Shown: piece by piece, positions 1-11,995 of the stretch | Numbering within the stretch: the stretch's first letter is position 1 | Layout: the number at the start of each line of letters is the position of its first letter | Source: Nereocystis luetkeana | Lineage: Eukaryota > Sar > Phaeophyceae > Laminariales > Laminariaceae | Assembly (NCBI GenBank): GCA_031213475.1 | Contig: JARUPZ010000004.1 | Span: forward strand, 4,783,169 to 4,847,168 | Direction of reading: 5' to 3' | DNA length: 64,000 bases | Program-made: the position numbers and the translations under genes | Notes under the pieces: generated by a model | Databases searched by the model: none | Told to the model about the DNA's origin: nothing | What the model saw: the letters and a program-made list of their open reading frames with translations, nothing else

Positions 1-3000
1 CATGCTAACCACTCTTGACGTTTTTTAGTGCTTTCGCTCTGCCATATTACTGTGCTTTGAAACATCAGAGGAAACAGAAATACATCGAACGAGAACTCAC
101 AACCATACAGCAATCGGCGAATCGACAAGCAACCGACCCATGGTGCTGATATAACTCGGGTGTGTGCCCGACATGTAAACGCGAGGGGCGACATGGAGAG
201 ATATATATGCAAAGAAACAATACACGCACGGATGTATCATCTGATGGTATGAGCATTATTTCCCCACGTGAGGCTTGCGAGTCGTGTAAAAGAAACAGGG
301 GTGGGTGTGGCGTTTGCCGCTGAGCTGATTATTTGCAATCCTCTTTTTGGAACGTCCTCCAACAATTGAGTCTCATGTTTTCCGTAGGTGATTTTTTTTT
401 CGTGAACCCACACACACACATACATGTCTTAAGGTCCTCCCACAAGTGAGTACTATGTTTCTTGTAGTTGGTTGCCTTTGCGTGATCCTACACTGATGTA
501 GTGACCGGTTTAACCCGCCTGGCATTCTCCGGGGCTTCCGTGGTATATGTAAACTATTGTTGGGTTAGATTAGGCCTGCTGCCCCAACTGGCGGGCATAC
601 CGATGCTTCGTCGTTGTCTCTTTGTACTCTACATTGCGCACACTATTTGGGGATAGTTTCTTTCACTATAGCGCTCAGTGCGTCTACCGTAGTATTAGCA
701 TACCGTGGCGTGCACGCCGCAAGAGGCGAGCGGCGAGAAGGTACAAAAGTCGATGACTGCTCGTAGTCGCTTTTCTAACGTCAGCTTGAAGCAACTGGTG
801 CCGCATGGGGGTTGATCGGTTCTCCTTTCGGGACACTTTCAAACGTGATCGCCCTAGTACGCCGCGGGGCACCTTGTTCCGTCTTCCAACCCTCCATCTT
901 CAGCACATCCAAGTCACAACCACACTCACTCCCGCTCGCGATTGACTGACTGCTATACGAACTTCACCGTCTCATGTATATCATGTTGTCGCACGGCCTA
1001 ACGCGCCTTGACGGTATACTGTTGCACGTCGTGAAGAAGGGCACTACGAATCGACAATACTGCCGTGGTGTGCACAAGTTTGTACGGTAACGGCCGCTTC
1101 AGTCTGCGACACATACATCTGAACGGTCACATCTGAACGGTCCGGCGTGGTTCACCGTTGTCTGCTTGGTGTTTGATAGGATGATATTTATTTACCGCGT
1201 TGTTACCGTGTGATTGGTCGTGAAAACACGTTGATGGACGGTGCTTTGTTTCCAAAGAAAACAAGAGTTGTGTACGGTTTATCTGTTCGGTTTTATATTG
1301 GTTGAGGCATTTACTCGCGGAACTCAACCAAACGGGGGACCGTAACAAGATTGGCGTCGCATACAAAATCGCACCGAGCTCCGCGGCGACGTATATTATC
1401 TCGAACGCGCTGAAGGAACCGCTGAAAACCGAACGAACTGTATTCGAGAGAGGGAAATATCCTGCTCGAACCGATCCGTGAGGCTCCCAGAAGAATCGAA
1501 ACAAACAGCACAGCAAAGTATTTATACCTGTTCAGACACATTCATGTGGATATATATGTGGAGGCCGATCAAAATAAGAGAAATCGCGGTTCTGATCTGA
1601 TCGGACCGTTCAAGTTAGCCGTGGTTCTGCCTGGTTACCACCACAACAGCCTCCTTCAACACCGTAGTATCAACTCCTGGGATGAACGCAAAGTACACGG
1701 CAATTTTGTGAGATTTGTGCCTCAAGCACGTGCTAGGGACGGCGGTGCTTGTTATGTTCCTCATTGTGTTCCTTGTAGTACGTATATAACATACGTCATA
1801 CTCTACACGGCTGGCGTGTAATCCGGTTTTCATACAACCTCACGTGCACGGTCCAGTGCTGCCGGGAAACTGCGGCTTCCCCGCAGTTAGTTATTGAATA
1901 ACTGATCGTAGAAGAACCGAACGAACCGAGCTGTGGAATATTTGCGATTCAACCGGGTCGGAAAGACTGACGCGTTGGAGTATAACCAGATCCTCAGAAC
2001 CTAGCAAAGAATCATGAGGGATACCTTCCGTATGAGCATATCGTGACAACCGACATGAACGTAACCGAATCAACCGAAAGACTCCTTGGCCTCAAGCGTG
2101 CAGAGAAGTGGGGGGAAAGAATGACCGAACTGGGGGCGGCTTCGATGAGAAGGACCGGGCAAGGGCCGGGGGCGTCGAACCGCGATCAGGCCCGAGCAAA
2201 TAAATGCACTCAATACCACTGAAGTTACAGTAGTATGTAAACTCATGGCTAACCTAATGTTTTCCCGATATTTTTTTGCTGCACGTAAATACTTCTGAGT
2301 TTCTCCCCCAAACGCAACATGCTCAAAACTACTGTATGCCAAGACCTTAACAACGGAGTAACAACAAAGGAGTCTACGACACGCGAGGTGTTCTGAATAT
2401 TTGCTCCATGTGCCGCTGTAGAGCAGTGTTGCGTCTATCGTACAACACACCATACAGCAGGCGCACTCACTGTCGTGCACGAGTACGAAGTAAACCCTCG
2501 AACGAATACATGAGCGAATTTTCGCGAACAGCGCGGGGAGAGCGCAGACGCCGAGCGATGCGTCTGTTGAACATCGCACGTCGGACAATGTACATACAGA
2601 TATACCATGATCAACGAATATATCATGGCCTAGATTATCTACCTCCGGATCTGTCGATGTGAGAGGTCGTGCAGGGTCTGCAGAAGAAAACTCCAATCCG
2701 AAAAAGGAGTGCTGGAGCATGCCGACTATACAGATTCCACCCTGCTACATGTACCTTTTAATAGATCGTACAAAGTCGAGAACAGATATATCTTCCGTTG
2801 AATATTTACATCATATCCTCCGAATCAATCATCTAACCGTCGTGTGAAACCTTCACCTTCGTATCGTGGGCCCGCCAGTTGTTTTAGAGAAAGTCGAGTC
2901 GGAAGAATGCATCCCGGGCGATGCTTTATCTCGCGTTTCCGTTTCGCTTGTGCGTTGACGAGTTTGAACAGGCCAGTGAACGGCAGATCGATAAAACGGG

Positions 3001-3404
3001 CTCTTGCCGGAATTGGTTGGATGTATCTTATCCTGGTTGAATCCAGATAGCTGTTGAAAAAACAACGTACCAGCAGGTACCTGGCCCTGGTATGTATTGA
3101 CACAGATGGACGAGACCAGTGTGGTAGTGTTCGGAACCGGGGCCTGACGCATACCGGGACTGCAACGGTGCTACCACTGTATCAGAGTAGCCAGTTGACA
3201 CATTTGGGGAGTGGTACTACAGCGGCGGCCGAACTATGCCCCAAAATCCACTTCGTATGGTGTTCGCAGCGAGTAAGCCGTTGAATCGCCCGAGCACTAT
3301 ACGCAAATGCCACCGTATTCTTGTGAAGGACGACCAGTGCCCACGACTATCCTTCTACCCGTCCAACCAAGACGCGCACATTTTTCCTCGGCCTCGTTGC
3401 ACAG
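1..3404. other. Part of long intron 2 of the first dynamin copy; no gene seen
   Basis: The segment matches the 3' part of intron 2 of the complete dynamin gene (34551-37945). Both strands contain open frames up to 216 codons, but the longest (2070-2720, minus) is broken in copy B by a 7-base deletion, which argues against coding. I see no RNA gene here. The acceptor of exon 3 (TTGCACAG) ends at 3404. Confidence 0.75.
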
Positions 3405-6010
3405 GATGTAGTGCCCGACTTCTTCGGTGACGAGTACTACGAAAAGGCTCGCAGCGCCCTCAAGCGCGTGGACGGAATGGCTCTACCCGAATTCCTGGGG
3501 GGGCGCGTCTTCAACATGCTGTTCCGCGAGGTGTTCGCGGACGAGCTCGAACTTCGCTCCCACGAAATGGTGGACGAAGTGAAGGAATACATGCAGTCCA
3601 TCCTGCAAAAGCTGTTCGAGGACGCCTGCCGGGCTTACCCAGCCCTGCTGAACGACGTCAAGACCAGCCTTGTGGACGAGTTCATGGAATTGAGAGCCGA
3701 GAAGGCGATGGAGGCGGTTTCCAACGTGGTGAATGCCGAACTGGGCTGGCTGTTCACGCAGGACCGCGCCCACACGACCTTGATCGCGAATGTTCGCGAC
3801 ATGGTACGCAAGGTGCGACAGAGCGAGACTGCTGCTACGGCGGTCGCCGAAGCCGGCGGACGCCGGGTGCCCGACAACGCGACGGCCGTAGGCGAGGTGC
3901 CCGAGGCGTTCATCAAAACGATGGTCGCCAGCAAGGAGGCGCAGGACCAAGACATCCGCATCCTTCAGGTTGGAGTACCACTTGCTTGCGTTCAACTGTA
4001 CTACCGTGTTTTGTTTCAGCTTCATACTCACCAAACACACAGCACCTGGTACTGTTTCGCCCGCGAGAAAGACACTTAGGAAACCAAAGCATGAGGCTTA
4101 CCTATTTTTCGATTCCCCGAGAGAAATTGGATGAGTACTCTGTTCTGAGCGATGACCGCTACCTAAATCCAATATACGTACTATTACGGGGGACCATAGT
4201 TAGCAGGACCTATGGTATACGTAAAAACCTACCAGGTATATGTTTTAACTATTTTTACTAACAATATTTGTTCCTGTTAACTATGGCCCCCCGTAACAGA
4301 ACACGCTCAAGGTTGGGCGAGGGAGGTATCACAGTAAATAATCTCATGGGGTGTTTCTTGTTGGCAGGCGCTTGCCGTCCCGGGGTTGTTCAGCTCCGAG
4401 TTTATCAAGTAAGCCGATCTACGTTCGTCGCCTGGATTATGGACGTGCACGTCGTTTTGACATGAAATAATAGGGATACCGGGTATTTATATCGTTCTCA
4501 GGAAGGTCCATCCCGCCCCCAACGGGTTCAGGCTTGAGGCCGAAAAGGAGTTAGATTATGTTATGAAGGCTCAGATTGGGTAGGCGATTGAATAAACGTT
4601 TACCTGTAGCCCAACGGACTAAGACCTTCATGGTTGACGTCTATCGGCGGGACGTGGGTCGTAGGTCGCGCCGTCGAAATAGACGTCCACTACGAAGACG
4701 CTTTTATTTATTGTTAAGAGCATTGGACAAGGCACGCACGGCCCCATAAGAAATACCAAGGACCCCGCTCTTCTGAAGGGTGGTAAGAGTGTCATAAAGT
4801 TTAGATTGGGTAGTCGATCGGTCAACCTTCCACCAGTAGTAGCCTATTACGGTGGACCATAGGTAATAGGACCAGGTATGTTTAGTAAAAATATTTGAAT
4901 ATATAGGCTTCATGGTGACCTTAGGTCCTATTAACTATGGTCTCCCGTAATAGCGGACTGATATTATAACAACCACTTACACATACAGCACGTATGCGTG
5001 TGCGTCCTTTACTCCCGGACCGTACCTCCATCGTTTGCTGTTTTTGCCCCCTCATGATAGTCGCGGTGCTGTTGAGTGGGGCTCATTTATTGCCGCCCAC
5101 CGTCCGATTATGGTTACCACCCACGCCGCAAGAGTCACTACCACTCACTGTGCACGCGGTCATATATATATATATCAATAATTTGAAACCCGCGTAGCCA
5201 GAGTTACCGGTCGAAGTCACTAATCCTGCTTTCTCTGACGTCTGATCGTGGGTACGTCGCTTCCAAATAATATACCCTGTAAGACGCGTTCAACGATAGA
5301 GCTAGCACATTTTGGTCAACATTTGTTCTGGACGACGGGGTTCCCTAAAAATCGTCGGAAGGCCAATCTTGTTTCGAAATAATATGGCGTTTTCGTATAC
5401 TTGGGTCGCGGGAATACCCATCGGGATGCAATTTAATTTTTGCTGACGTCAGTTTTCGGGTGAGGTATATGGAGCGGCTCCTTAGGTGGGGAGCCTAAAA
5501 TAAAGTAGGGTGAGCCTCCACGTAGAACGCCTCGTATCGTATAAAACGGAGGTATTATTGTAGGGTGACCTAGAGTACGCGTTGGATGCGCTCAATAGCT
5601 CGTCTACATGCGTTATACGTAGCCGTGCTTTGTCGGGGGCTGGGAGCTGCTGTCTTCTTCGAAGACGCTAATGTCTGAGTGCGTGTGCCGTGAAATATGA
5701 TTGCCAAGACCGTATCTTCCTCCGTCCGACCTTTCCCATTTATTTCCCTCAGGTGTCGATATTTGCATACACCGACGTAGTCTGCAGACGCGTCTCCGAT
5801 GTGGTCCCCAAGCAGGTTCACCATTTTCTCGTGGACAGTCTGTGTGACGGGCTCGTGCGCTGGATGCTCGACAAAGCCTCAGACACGGATCTCGAGGGCT
5901 GGTTCACGGAGAACACAAAGACCTTACGAAGGCGCAAGGATGTCGTCCGCAAACTCTCCCAATTCAAGGAGGGGGTTAAGATACTGGAAGTCGCGCGCAG
6001 CAAGGGGTAG
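3405..6010 (+). CDS. Mx-like short dynamin GTPase, exons 3-4 of first tandem copy (5' part outside window)
   Basis: Exon 3 (3405-3968) and exon 4 (5753-6010) are collinear with the last two exons of the complete gene at 30836-40557, have the same splice sites, and are both open to the same TAG. They encode the end of the middle/stalk region and the GTPase effector domain, 273 residues. From the 34.55 kb offset, exons 1 and 2 should lie about 3.7 and 1.8 kb left of base 1. Five residues differ from the second copy: Met for Leu479, Arg for Lys482, Asp for Lys542, Thr for Arg545 and Asp for Gly617 (second-copy numbering). There is no stop or frameshift, so this copy looks functional as far as it can be seen. 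Intron 3 contains the same two MITEs as the second copy, which shows they predate the duplication. Confidence 0.9.
4184..4296. mobile_element. MITE of the TTACGGGGGACC family, in dynamin intron 3 (copy A)
   Basis: About 113 bp. It starts TTACGGGGGACCATAGTTA and ends with the near-inverse, CTATGGCCCCCCGTAA. The interior is AT-rich and there is no coding capacity. Family members are usually flanked by TA, which suggests a Tc1/mariner-like TA target, an inference from the flanks. Confidence 0.85.
4847..4950. mobile_element. MITE of the TTACGGGGGACC family, in dynamin intron 3 (copy A)
   Basis: A 104-bp element with termini TTACGGTGGACCATAGGTAA and CTATGGTCTCCCGTAA, flanked by TA on both sides. 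It is the second member within one intron. Confidence 0.85.
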
Positions 6011-6428
6011 GTACAGCAGTGTTCCGATTGGGACCTGAGCGATTCTCCCGCCTAGACCTCATCTCGATCGGTGGTGGGATCGTATCTACCTTCTCCTAGA
6101 CAGTACAAAAAGGCCGGTATGGGTACGCGCTCTCTGTGTTATCCAGGCAGGGGTAAATTTTGGTATCCCACCCGAAAACGCTTAACGTATTTGCGGCCAA
6201 CGTTCTGAGAAAATATTGCGACAGGAGAGATGATACGAACCAGTATAGTTTTGCTTAGCCATACGTGGCTCTGAGGCAACCCGGTAACGTTTGGGAAACT
6301 ATTTCCTGTAGTAGTAGAGGCACAGGGACAATGTGAAGTTGTTTCCTCCCTCCGGTGCAAGAGTAGCTGGCGGCTACAGATCGCCAAAAAAAAGTAATTA
6401 CCGCGGACGGAACTGAACACCCAGCAGG

Positions 6429-6645
6429 TGGTGGGAGCAGCGGGTAATCATGCCCGAGGAGACCACTGGTCTCGGTGACGTAGCATGGAGGCGTCCAGCA
6501 CAGCATTAATAGCGACTAATACAATATGGTTTCGGGTAGTTCAGCTGAACAACCAGAGAATGCCGCGAGGAGCGGGTAAGCATGCCCGAGGGATCGACGG
6601 CGTCCCAAAAACGTGACACGAGGTGGTCCAGCACAGCTGGATTCG
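6429..6645. repeat. Imperfect 133-bp tandem repeat, two units
   Basis: GCGGGTAATCATGCCCGAG near 6439 recurs as GCGGGTAAGCATGCCCGAG near 6572, and both units end in a GTCCAGCACAGC block. The same array is present in copy B at about 40976-41190. Confidence 0.6.
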
Positions 6646-8348
6646 TGATATACCAGGTAGGTATGCATTAGGGTTTCAGGTAGCTTCCTTACGAAGAGGC
6701 ACTACGTTTTTCTCGGGAAGCGAAACCATACTGTTTTGTTGGGGGTTTTGCTTCGAAAACGAAGCTGACTTGGATGAGCAGGGCTTCTACCGTAATATAT
6801 CTCGATAGGGCGAGGTAGCAGGTGAATACATGGGGTGGGCTGAATGGCGGGTTGTGTGTGCAGTCTTGAGCTTGTGGTCTGCGCTGTGTTTATCCCTGCT
6901 CCGGTCGGCGAGTGCATAATATAGTGTTGAGCTACAGTAGCTTCAACCTATATGCAACACAGGAGAGAGAGGGACATCAAAACGGGGTTTCGGCCTTTTA
7001 CTTTTTGCCTTCGAAACATCTTTCGCCTCTCCGCTACTGTAGAAGGGGTGCCGCTAGTTTGGGTTACATCTTCAACCGAGAATCAGGCAGGAGAACAGGA
7101 ACTTCGAGTGTCGGAGATATGTGCGGTTTAGGTGGGTTGCGGACGTTTCGGGCTCGTGACCGAGAGGATGCTGCTATTATTGTTGAGGTCCGGCAACCCT
7201 TGCCGTACGACCGACCTCGTTCTTGTTTTGTCTTCGCTTACGTGAACAGTCGTTGCAAGTGCCAGGTAAAATATCGCAGACTGTTCGTTATACATGTTGA
7301 CTGGCCGTCTTTGCTAGCGTGAGCAGACTTGGTATACAGCATGGGAGTGTACGTATGCCGGCTGGTCGTCCTTGCTAGCGTGGGCAGGCGACCGTCGAGG
7401 TCTACTCTGCGCCTCGCGTCGCGAAGCTCCTGAAATATGTGTCTCGCGTTTAATTTTGAAGATGTGAGGCCGAGGGAGCAAAAAGGAAGTGCTATCGGAT
7501 CCGCGCCAAGCAGCGAGATGTTATATATATATGCGGCATTCGGGCTCTTGTCTCTGTGTTCGCCCGTGTTCGGTGCCGATGTTCGACACGCATGACATGC
7601 GATGCTTCCGGAATGCTCGAGACCATAACGTCTACCATGCGTCCCGGAATATTAAGATCGTTTAACTAAAATATCAGTATATCGACCATCATTAAATTTG
7701 GGGGGAAAGTGGCACATATCGTTGGCTATACAATGTCTGAGGGTAACCGGATGACTCCGAATCAAAGCAGCGGGAGGTTGCAGTATCTGTGATCGTCGTC
7801 TCGGGCTGTTCGCGTGCGCCGATGTTCTCTGCGCAATGCGTACGCTGCGTCGGGCGGCCGCAGCGGTTTTGCTTTGTTGGGTGCAGCCTGCCTCGCATAT
7901 ATAATATGTTGGGAGATTCTTGTATCAAGCAACATGTAACCTCTTGTGGGTGAGCGTCGTCTGACACGCCCATCATTCTTGTTGTTTGTCTTGTCCTTGT
8001 TTTTACTTTCCGTAGTCCCCGCTCGTCTATGGGCACATGCTACACTGCTTCCGTGCCTCGGGAAATAGCATACCCCAAGAGATTATCTTGCAAGCGTCAC
8101 ATGCATGCATTCTGCTGTACCATAACGCTGAACATGCATCCTGCTGTCTCCGTCCACATGCCCTACCAGATGAAATTGGGGTTGTCTTGGCAGCCTTCAT
8201 TTAGCCTCTTCCCTACTAGCCGATAAGGTTGAGTAGATACTACAACCAAGACCGGCCCAAGGTCGACCGCCCTCGTCACACTTGACAGCGGTCGGTGGTA
8301 AAAAAGGCCCTGGCCTGTAAGGTTCGCTTCAGGAAGGAACCCACTTCA

Positions 8349-8438
8349 CCCTTATAGCACCGCACTCCCATGCATGGGGACAAAACACTCAAATTATGTG
8401 TAGCCTGTCCCCCAAACGGGACTGTGGTCATAAAAGGG
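8349..8438. mobile_element. Short hairpin element, CCCTTT..AAAGGG family (copy A)
   Basis: About 90 bp. The inverted arms are CCCTTATAGCACCGCACTCCC and GGGACTGTGGTCATAAAAGGG, with inner arms GGGGACAAAA / TGTCCCCCAAAC around an AT-rich loop. CCC-ended termini next to TTA-rich flanks recall piggyBac-type MITEs, an inference. Confidence 0.75.
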
Positions 8439-8576
8439 TTATATGCTTGCACTTGCCTCGAAGGCGACAGTATCGTGTCTAAACCCTACATCTTTCGACC
8501 AGACTCCCACTGAGTAAGCAATTTACGGGCTGTGCCATCGACAAGCGCTTGTACCACGCAGGAATAAATGCATAGT

Positions 8577-8606
8577 TGTATATATATATATTATATATAT
8601 ATATAT
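8577..8606. repeat. (TA)n run, copy A
   Basis: An alternating TA run of about 28 bases. The counterpart in copy B is longer. Confidence 0.9.
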
Positions 8607-9156
8607 TCCTTCGGAACATGGATTGGACATAGTGCGTATTCCCTGTCTCCCAATTCACCCCCGTCGGGACCTCGAGAAAGCAGCCGAAGCATCAAAGACG
8701 TTTGTTTTTACCAACTGTCTACGAGCAGGGTGAGCGCCTATTAATAGCAGTACGGGCAGAAAAAAAGTCGCCCCGTGTCTTGCGACCCCCTTGCATCGAT
8801 ACTCGGGACACCAGTTCGCATCATCTCCCAATCACATAGTGACGCTGCTTTGATCATCTACAACGTTCGTCAAATCTCCATTCTCCCCTCGGAAGTACAT
8901 AGAGGGTTAAGGGAGTTCCGGCTAAATGAGGGTGCCCATTTGTCGCAGCACAATCGGAACAGGGCGGTCGATCTTGCATGCCGTGTCCACACGCCGAGGG
9001 TACATGGAAAATCCTTATTCGGTGCCCCCGGGCGGCTTAACCGTGAGCTGCTCGAAAACGACTTGGACAAACGAATGTACCTTTCTTGTTTCCATGATCA
9101 ACCTCCATTGCTGCCCTCCTGGTAGCGTGTGAGCGTGTTGCTGTCATTTGCTATTA

Positions 9157-9261
9157 TTACGGGGGACCATAGTTAACAGGACCAAATATTGTTAGTCAAA
9201 ACGGTTGAGTATATAGGTTTTTATGTACACCATAGGACCTATTAACTATGGTCCCCCGTAA
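9157..9261. mobile_element. MITE of the TTACGGGGGACC family (copy A)
   Basis: A near-perfect member with termini TTACGGGGGACCATAGTTAA and the inverse TTAACTATGGTCCCCCGTAA. It is followed after two bases (TA) by a second, more decayed member. Confidence 0.9.
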
Positions 9262-9263
9262 TA

Positions 9264-9365
9264 TTAGGGACCGTAGCTAATAGGGCAGAAGATTATTCGT
9301 AAAATATGTTAAATATACAGGTTTTAATGTAGACCATAGGTCCTATTGAATATGGTCCCCCGTAG
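9264..9365. mobile_element. Decayed MITE adjacent to the preceding one (copy A)
   Basis: The left end has decayed to TTAGGGACCGTAGCTAATAG; the right end is ATATGGTCCCCCGTAG. The two members share the TA between them, so the younger one probably inserted into the target site of the older. Confidence 0.75.
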
Positions 9366-9833
9366 TAGTGGTGTCATTGTCCTTGATGTTCAGTATAATA
9401 CCGGATCGCCGTTGTCTGTCGCCATGCAGCCAGAGCCACGAAGGGAACAAGTCGTATAGGATGGAAACAAAGTCAGCGGCCGCCATTCTTTGTTTGTCGG
9501 AGAGTATGTAACCCCCCCCTCTACTTTCCAGAAATTCTCGATTAGTGAATGTCGTAGCAAGATTCGGAGGCGCTCTGTCAAAGTTTCTTTTTAAGTGTGC
9601 GTTTTTTTACAGAGTGGAACGATCTAGAACACTTCGTACGTGGCATTCGAGTATTCGGGAGACAAGAATGCAGAGAATCTGGACGAAAAGGAAGCTGTTG
9701 CGCTAAATTATATATCTGAAAGGTCTACAAAACGTTTGGACAGATGTGAAACTCTCGTCTGACGTAAAATCGATGATCTTTGACGAGCAGAGGAAATCTG
9801 AGCCGTATGCGCGATACCAATGGTGATATGCGC

Positions 9834-9879
9834 CGGGGGGTGGGGGGGGGGCGGGGGCGGGGGGGGGGGGGGGGGGGAA
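9834..9879. repeat. Poly-G tract at the duplication end, copy A
   Basis: About 45 bases of almost pure G on the plus strand, 60 bases before the unit boundary; G-quadruplex-prone. The open frames through it on the minus strand encode only proline runs. Confidence 0.9.
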
Positions 9880-9940
9880 GGGGACGACACGTGCACCCAC
9901 GACTCTTCTAGAAGGGCAATTATTAGGGGTAAACATATTA

Positions 9941-10751
9941 CGGTTGTCGCGGCAATTATTAGGGCTGGAGTGGCGGTTGTCGCGGCATCGGCGAGGGGAA
10001 GGCGCTCCCCTGAGGTTCTTGTCTCGGCAACACGACGGGGCGTCGTACTGCTGTCCGCCAGCGCCGCCCGCAGAGCTTCCCTGGCGCGGAATATGGAGTC
10101 CTGGGCGCCGGAGGCGGAGCGTGCGGCGTCCTCCGAGGCCACGGCGGCCTCCTTCGAAGCGTTGTTTGCGGCCTCCGAAGCAGTGGTAGCGTCGGCGGCG
10201 GTGCGAGCGGCCGCTGATGCCACAGTCTCGGCCACCGTGAGCGCCTGCGCCCGGCGGCGGGCGGTTTCCGCCGATGTCGCTCCGAGGGTCTCGGCGGCAG
10301 TAAAGGCCCGTTCGGCCGTCGCGACATCGGGGTGATCGTCGGCTGCAAGAGGCCGTGATCCCCCCGCCGAGGTCCGGCACGTCTGACCAGCGGCGGATGA
10401 GGGCCGCCTGGGCCTCGACCGAGAGGGAGGCCCAGGCCTCTGGTAGTTGGGGGGGGGCGGGGCTTGATCCCCGTCCAGCACTGTCTCCCTAGCGGCGTCT
10501 TGCATCGTCGTCCGCTCTTTGTCCTCGGTACTGCGGGCCTCGTAGTCCACAGCGTCGTCCAAATCCGTCCGGCCCGGACGCTGGGGTGTCTGCTGTCCCG
10601 ACGAGGGAGAGGAGCCGTAAGTCCTCAGGCCGCTGGTAAACCTGGCGGGGCTGGGGGACTCCTCCTTCGCCTTTGGTGTCCGTGGCATGCTGAGTCGGGG
10701 ACAGGCGAAAACCATCGGGGCAGGGGAGGGCACCGGGGCAGGGGGGGACAC
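9941..10751 (-). pseudogene. Retroelement gag-like fragment at the left end of the duplication unit
   Basis: On the minus strand this frame begins with a Pro/Ser-rich region and passes into a long Ala-rich, probably coiled segment (ETVASAAARTAADATTASE and similar). It then runs through the duplication junction into unrelated DNA, ending at 9708. The part GGSRPLAADDHPDVATAERA resembles SGPLNRADIVAVERALAQAE in the gag-like fragment at 46787-47347, so both probably come from one retroelement family whose capsid precursor starts this way. No zinc knuckle or polymerase domain is seen. The last 78 codons lie in copy A flanking DNA and are an accident of the junction. Confidence 0.45.
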
Positions 10752-11044
10752 CGGGCCGGGGCGGGCGGCATTCGACGGAACTCAGGGTCGTGTAACGAAG
10801 GAGCTGCGGCGGCAGTATCCACGGCTCATGCTTTAGCAACTTGTCTAGCGGTGATGAGGGCATGGTGAGCCACTCATCGAGCACTACGAGCGCTTGGGGA
10901 GCCAGCATCGATCCGAGAAGGTGGCGCGATAGATATGCGGTCGTCACGGGGTGTACATGTACTAACATCCAGTGTGTTTGGTGCAGGTACGTCGCCGGTA
11001 CTGGAGGGGCTATATTAAGCATCGTCCCTTCCAACAGCACTATT

Positions 11045-11995
11045 TTTGTTTTTTTTCTCAGCATATTTTCCAGCAGAATCGTCGCGGGTCGCTACTGCAG
11101 CGGGTATGGTCGGCGCTATACTGAATTTCACGATGCCGTCTTGTGGGTGGGGCGCAGGAAAAATTACACGAGCGGCCGTCTCGCTCCCTCTAGCAGCAGT
11201 CTCAAAACTCGCAGCAGTACTAGTAACTGTAGGTTCCAGCCGAATCGGCGTGGGTGGCTACGGTAGAGGAAAAGGCAGGTGCACCACCGAAATGTACTGT
11301 GCCGTGTTGTGGGCGAGGCGTGGGAATTTTTCACGAGCGGCCATATCGCTCCCTCTAACAGCAGGACCAAAACGCGCAGCCGTACTGGAATTTTCAGCAG
11401 AAACGGCGCGGGTGGGTACAGCAGCAGGCAACGCAGGCACAATACTGAAATGCAGTGTGCCATCTTGTGGGCGAGGCGTGGGGAAGAAATCACGAGCGAC
11501 CATGTCGCTCCCTTCAACAGCAGCATCAAAACTCGCAGCGGTACTGGAATTTTCAGAAGAAACGGCGCGGGTGGGCACAGTAGCAGGCAACGCAGGCGCA
11601 ATACTGAAATGCAGTGTGCCGTCTTGTGGGCGAGGCGTGGGAAACAAATCACGAGCGACCATGTCGCTCCCTCTAACAGCAGCATCAAAACTCGCAGCCG
11701 TACTGGGATTTTCAGCAGAAACGGCGCGAGTGGGCACAGCAGCAGGCAACGCAGGCGCAATACCGAAATCCAATGTGCCGTCATGTGAGCGAGGCGTGGA
11801 AGAATCTTCACAAGCGACCGCTGAAGAAGTAGACTCAATACTGAAATCCTGTGTGCCGTCTTGTGGGCGAGGCGCGGGAAAAATCTCCCGAGCGGCCGCA
11901 TCTCCCCCTCTAACAGCAGTATTAAAACGCGCAGCCGTACGAAATTTCCACGCGGAATCGTCGTTTGCATCTACAGCAGCGAGGGAAGCGGGCTC
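11045..11995. repeat. 159-bp coding-type minisatellite
   Basis: Units start with GGGCGAGGCG-type sequence near 11311, 11469, 11628, 11789 (partial) and 11866, with a diverged unit near 11150. Spacing is 158-159 bp, a multiple of three in most units, so the minus-strand frame stays open through most of the array. Confidence 0.85.

Larger units (their letters stand above)
6011..9156. other. Intergenic DNA downstream of the first dynamin copy
   Basis: No supported gene. The longest frame (6912-7322, plus) is frameshifted in copy B by a one-base insertion near 41724. The stretch contains a degenerate 133-bp direct repeat (from 6429), a short repeated motif (CTTGCTAGCGTG near 7308 and 7370), a piggyBac-like hairpin element (8349-8438) and a TA run (8577-8606). 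Confidence 0.6.
1..9940. repeat. Right end of tandem-duplication unit, copy A
   Basis: Every base from 1 to 9940 aligns with 34551-44557. Differences are scattered single bases and small indels: a CA dinucleotide run two bases shorter in copy B, a 7-base deletion in copy B near 37132, a 6-base insertion in copy B inside a MITE near 39470, and expanded TA and G runs in copy B. The identity ends abruptly after TATTACGG at 9940. The left end of the unit lies outside the window. The segment holds dynamin exons 3-4 and otherwise no convincing gene. Confidence 0.97.

Noticed and set aside
2070-2720. 216-codon minus-strand open frame in dynamin intron 2
   Set aside because: The copy B counterpart has a 7-base deletion that breaks the frame, and no domain is seen.
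3483-4040. 185-codon minus-strand frame opposite dynamin exon 3
   Set aside because: Shadow of a real coding exon; the same holds at 38024-38581.
6912-7322. 136-codon plus-strand open frame
   Set aside because: A one-base insertion in copy B shifts the frame; the composition is not gene-like.
9820-10335. Ala-rich plus-strand frame
   Set aside because: Shadow of the minus-strand gag-like frame in GC-rich triplet sequence.
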